Below are positions 4,965 to 8,030 of a stretch of DNA of 8,030 nt, piece after piece. The first letter of the stretch is position 1, and every line of letters starts with the position of its first letter. The position numbers were made by a program, and so were the translations under genes. This stretch comes from JBFIHZ01 sp041601535 (GTDB taxonomy: Bacteria; Pseudomonadota; Gammaproteobacteria; Xanthomonadales; SZUA-36). Under the pieces are notes generated by a model. The model saw only the letters and a list, made by a program, of their open reading frames with translations. It searched no databases and was not told the origin of the DNA. The stretch covers positions 1-8,030 of the forward strand of contig JBFIHZ010000180.1 in the NCBI GenBank assembly GCA_041601535.1, in the 5' to 3' direction.

Positions 4965-7238
4965 TCAGCGTGACTGGTTTATGGCCCGTTGCAGAGCAGC
5001 CAGCAACTGATGGGCATGTTGGTCTGAAGGGTGCACCTGTAACAGGGTCCGGGTCCATATTAGTGCCTGGTCCAGATGACCACTATCGCGATTGATGGTC
5101 GCCAGGGCGAACAGGATCTGGCGGTCGCTGGGGTGGGCTTTATGGGCGGCGGCCAGAACCCGCAGTGCTTCAGCCTGGCGTTGCGTGGAGTTCAGCGCAA
5201 TGCCGTAGACGTAAGCGAAGCGGGCATTGTCTGGCTGCAGGGTGGCTGCCTTGCCCAGTTCGGCTACAGCGGCTGCGTGGTTACCGCCGCGTACCAGCGC
5301 CAGGCCCAGCGCGTGATGCAGGCTGGCATTGCGCGGCTGTTGGGCGATGCCCTGGTTGAGGGTGGCAACGGCTTCGGTGTTGAGGCCCTGGCTGCGGTAC
5401 AGTTCGGCCAGGTTGATCCAGGCGGAAGCAAACTGCGGGTTGCGGTGAATGGCATCCCGGTAAAGCTTTTCGGCGCGCGCCGTATCACCGGTCTGGCTGG
5501 ATAATATGGCCAGGTTCAGCAACGACTCGGCGCGGTCGGCGTGTAGCTTCTGGCTGTCGACATATTCATCCACCGCCTGTTGCAACAGTTGACCCTGGTT
5601 CGGGTCCAGTTGCTGACGGGGTGTGCCCGCCAGCACCCGCCCGGCTTGCACGCGTACTGCCAGCAACGGATCCTGCAACAGGTGGCCGGCCAGCACAAAA
5701 CGGCTTTCAGGCGGCGCAAGCTCCAATACTTCCAATGCGGCAAAGCGCACCAGTGGGCTCTCGTCCCGCAGGGCCTGCTGGATGGCCAGGCTGCTTTGCG
5801 GGCTGGAAAAATTGCGCAACTCCCTTGCGGCCGTGGCGCGGGCGATCTCCGGAGTTTGCTGTTGACCGAGCACGTCCAGCAGGGCCGTTTCCGCCTGTGG
5901 CGCACCACTGCGAGCAAGCGTGAAAGCCTGCGCCCAATTCTGGAATGGCTCGGCTGCTGCAGGGAACATCTGGCTGAACGATTCGCTCAACCAGTCCGCG
6001 GACCGGTCAGCGTGGCACTGACTGCAGGCATTGGGCGTACCCAGCGCCTGTGACAGATCTGGCCGGGGAATGCGCAGGCTGTGGTCACGGCGAGGGTCGA
6101 CCAGCATATAAGTGGTCTCCGGCATATGACAGGAAAGACAGTTGGCACCGGGTGAGGTTTCGGCATGGCCGTGGTGCCCAGTTACCGCGAATGTCGCCGG
6201 CAGGTGGCACTGCGCGCAAACGGCGTCCCCCGGTGCACGCAATTGCTGGTTGTGCGGATCGTGGCAATCGCTGCAGCTCACGCCGGCTGCGTACATGCGG
6301 CTCTGGGTAAACGAACCCCATACATAGACTTCATCCTGGATCTGGCCATCGGCGTGATACAGACCCTCGGTGAGTAACGCTGGCATATAGTGGTTGAGCA
6401 TGACCGGATTGGTTTCCACACCTTCGCGTAACTGGCCCCGGCGCGAATGGCAGGAAGCGCACACTTCGATTTCGGTGGAAGAGCGTGCTGGTTCGTTGGC
6501 TTTGGCCGTTCCGGTGGCGGCGTTTATGGCCCATTGGCCGCTTGGCCGGCGAGGCAAAAGAAACGCCAGGCCGCGGGTGGCATCAGCCGGGTCCAGCGCG
6601 GACTTGCCAGCCCAGGCGATGTGGCCGGAGCCCGGCCCATGGCAGGCTTCACAGCCCACGCTGATTTCAGACCAGGTGGTGTTGAACTGCTGACTGACGG
6701 CATCGAAGCCTTTGACCAGTTGAGTGGAGTGGCAGTCGGCACACATGAAATTCCAGTTATATTGCGCGCCGGTCCAGTGCAATTCATCGTGGTAATCGAC
6801 GGCTTCATCAGGGTGCAGGTGAAACCAACGCTGGCCTCCCTGGTTTTTCGGGCGGCTGTCCCAAGCGATGTTCAAGGCTTGCATGCGGCCATCGGGAAAT
6901 GCCACCAGATACTGCTGCAGGGGGGTTACGCCAAACGTGAACCCGATGGCAAAATCCTGCAGGGAGCCATCGGCCCCGTCAGTACGGACATAGTAAGTGC
7001 CGTCGCGGGTGAAAAAACGTGAAGTGATTCCGTTGTAGGTAAACTCGGCGTTTGCAAAGTCGCCCAGCACGGTGTCCGGTGTTGCTGCTTGCATGGCCAG
7101 TTGGTGGTGTGAACCGGACCACGCAGCGTATGGCCCGGCGTGGCAGTCTTTGCAGGCCCCGGAGCCCACAAAGGTAATACTTGCATGCAGCAAACCTGCC
7201 GACAGAAAGCACGCAACAGCAGTCACTAATCGAAGCAT
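4965..7238 (-). CDS. exported octahaem cytochrome c with HEAT-like and TPR repeats
   Basis: A 757-residue protein with a cleavable-looking signal peptide (hydrophobic residues 4-17, likely cut after LLHA at 19), so it should be periplasmic, where c-type haems are attached. Eight CXXCH motifs start at residues 29, 166, 196, 260, 322, 341, 367 and 405. The WSGSHHQLAMQ stretch after the first motif and the GCEACHGPGSGH segment resemble the cytochrome c554-like multihaem family. Residues about 445-545 read as HEAT-like helix pairs (RDESPLVRFAALEVLELAP, LQDPLLAVRVQAGRVLAG). Residues about 568-750 contain five TPR units with NPQ, QPR, QPD, HPS and HPS endings. A redox role with a protein-docking tail is inferred; substrate and catalysis are unknown, and electron carrier or reductase are both possible. 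ATG 7238 begins the signal peptide eight bases after the mscS stop, without a clear Shine-Dalgarno. A longer in-frame start at 7412 would overlap mscS and bury the signal. Confidence 0.88.
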   Translation of the reverse strand: MLRLVTAVACFLSAGLLHASITFVGSGACKDCHAGPYAAWSGSHHQLAMQAATPDTVLGDFANAEFTYNGITSRFFTRDGTYYVRTDGADGSLQDFAIGFTFGVTPLQQYLVAFPDGRMQALNIAWDSRPKNQGGQRWFHLHPDEAVDYHDELHWTGAQYNWNFMCADCHSTQLVKGFDAVSQQFNTTWSEISVGCEACHGPGSGHIAWAGKSALDPADATRGLAFLLPRRPSGQWAINAATGTAKANEPARSSTEIEVCASCHSRRGQLREGVETNPVMLNHYMPALLTEGLYHADGQIQDEVYVWGSFTQSRMYAAGVSCSDCHDPHNQQLRAPGDAVCAQCHLPATFAVTGHHGHAETSPGANCLSCHMPETTYMLVDPRRDHSLRIPRPDLSQALGTPNACSQCHADRSADWLSESFSQMFPAAAEPFQNWAQAFTLARSGAPQAETALLDVLGQQQTPEIARATAARELRNFSSPQSSLAIQQALRDESPLVRFAALEVLELAPPESRFVLAGHLLQDPLLAVRVQAGRVLAGTPRQQLDPNQGQLLQQAVDEYVDSQKLHADRAESLLNLAILSSQTGDTARAEKLYRDAIHRNPQFASAWINLAELYRSQGLNTEAVATLNQGIAQQPRNASLHHALGLALVRGGNHAAAVAELGKAATLQPDNARFAYVYGIALNSTQRQAEALRVLAAAHKAHPSDRQILFALATINRDSGHLDQALIWTRTLLQVHPSDQHAHQLLAALQRAINQSR

Positions 7239-7246
7239 GCAAATGG

Positions 7247-8030
7247 CTACGGGCTGGTCTCGCTGCTTTGTTTCAGGGTCAGCGGCTCCTTGAATGTCAG
7301 GGTGCGGTACGGGAATGGAATTTCCATGCCGGCCTGATCCAGTGCCTGCTTGATGCTGGCGATGACCTGATCGCGGCTGACATGCATCTGGCGCGGTTCG
7401 GATTTTGCCCACCAGCGCACATTGAAATCCACGCTGGAAGAATTGAATTCCATGGCAAACACATCCACCGGTTTGTCCTTGCTGACGATATCCAGTTTTT
7501 CCACTGCCTCGCGAATCACTTCCCGCGCCTTGTCCAGGTCGACATCATAAGCCACCCCGGCGGCAATGGAGAAGCGGCGCAGTTGCTGGTCGGTCCGTAC
7601 ATACACCGGGTTTTTGAACAGCATGGCATTGGGCACCAGCACCAGTTGTCCGTCGTTCTGGCGCACATAGGTATCGCGGATGAGAATTTCCTCGATCTTG
7701 CCTTCCACGCCTTCACACTGGATAAAATCGCCCAGCCGCATGGGCTTGCGCAGCATGATCATGGCGCCGGCCATAAAGTTCTCAAAAATATCCTTGAAGG
7801 CAAAACCGATGGCAATGCCGCCCACCCCGAGTGCAGCCAGCACGCTGGATGGTTTAACGGACGGAAACAGCACGCTCATGGTGATCAGAATACCGAGTAC
7901 CCAGATGGCGATCCCGGCCAGTGTCTGCGACAGGTCGATCAGTGCCTGGCGCACATGGGCAGCGCCCAGTGCCTTGGCGAGTACGCGTTTTGCTGTCTTG
8001 GCCAGCAGCCAAACCACGACCAGAATGACA
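7247..8030 (-). CDS. MscS-family mechanosensitive channel, 5' end outside window
   Basis: Inner-membrane small-conductance mechanosensitive channel family: homoheptameric pores that open on membrane tension during hypo-osmotic shock. The 260 visible codons include a transmembrane helix (GIAIWVLGILITMSVLF). The pore-lining third helix follows, VLAALGVGGIAIGFAFKD, with alternating Gly/Ala packing and then IFENFMAGAMIML. The beta domain is RPMRLGDFIQ-like (here KPMRLGDFIQCEGVEGKIEEI), with VLVPNAMLFKNPVYV matching the family VIPN signature. The cytoplasmic alpha/beta domain includes GVAYDVDLDKA and ends with PFPYRTLTF. The frame is open to base 8030, so the N-terminal helices and start codon are missing; a GTG at 8017 is internal, not the start. 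The TAG stop lies eight bases before the cytochrome start, implying co-transcription. The visible part aligns with the compact MscS type, but a longer N-terminal region cannot be excluded. Confidence 0.93.
   Translation of the reverse strand, partial: VILVVVWLLAKTAKRVLAKALGAAHVRQALIDLSQTLAGIAIWVLGILITMSVLFPSVKPSSVLAALGVGGIAIGFAFKDIFENFMAGAMIMLRKPMRLGDFIQCEGVEGKIEEILIRDTYVRQNDGQLVLVPNAMLFKNPVYVRTDQQLRRFSIAAGVAYDVDLDKAREVIREAVEKLDIVSKDKPVDVFAMEFNSSSVDFNVRWWAKSEPRQMHVSRDQVIASIKQALDQAGMEIPFPYRTLTFKEPLTLKQSSETSP

Noticed and set aside
7206..7238. Lipoprotein signal at the cysteine near residue 10 of the cytochrome
   Set aside because: The Cys is too close to the start and is followed by more hydrophobic residues; an ordinary signal peptidase I site after LLHA fits better.
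7239..7412. N-terminal extension of the cytochrome by 58 residues
   Set aside because: It overlaps the mscS coding end and would place a basic, disordered stretch before the signal peptide.

Overview
The window looks like a bacterial, probably gammaproteobacterial, chromosome segment. This is inferred from moderately high GC, tightly packed genes with typical proteobacterial branched-chain amino acid enzymes, and an enterobacterial-style attenuator; I could not pin the genus. Every supported gene lies on the minus strand, so transcription runs from high to low coordinates. The long plus-strand reading frames are antisense shadows.

In transcription order: (1) the C-terminal part of an MscS-type mechanosensitive channel (8030-7247, start outside the window). 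(2) Eight bases later, an exported 757-residue protein with eight CXXCH haem motifs, a HEAT-like helical stretch and five C-terminal TPR units (7238-4965). (3) A 463-base control region (4964-4502). It holds two 9-bp direct repeats, a TTGACA-type promoter, a leader peptide packed with Leu and Ile codons, a Rho-independent terminator with a matching antiterminator, and a second strong hairpin. (4) ilvD, dihydroxy-acid dehydratase (4501-2819). (5) A 196-base gap with a perfect 9-bp inverted repeat. (6) leuA, 2-isopropylmalate synthase (2622-1069). (7) A 23-codon ORF with the best Shine-Dalgarno in the region, whose stop overlaps the leuC start as ATGA. (8) The first 325 codons of leuC, isopropylmalate isomerase large subunit (975 to the window edge).

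IlvD makes 2-ketoisovalerate (and the isoleucine keto-acid precursor). LeuA condenses 2-ketoisovalerate with acetyl-CoA, and LeuC (with LeuD, not in view) isomerises the product. The ilvD-leuA-leuC series is therefore a contiguous block leading from the valine precursor into leucine synthesis. The leader peptide carries 8 Leu and 3 Ile codons within 18 codons and no Val codon there. Together with mutually exclusive terminator and antiterminator pairings, this argues for transcription attenuation sensing charged tRNA-Leu and tRNA-Ile. This attenuator is the most informative undocumented element in the window. The octahaem-HEAT-TPR protein next to MscS is the least understood gene.
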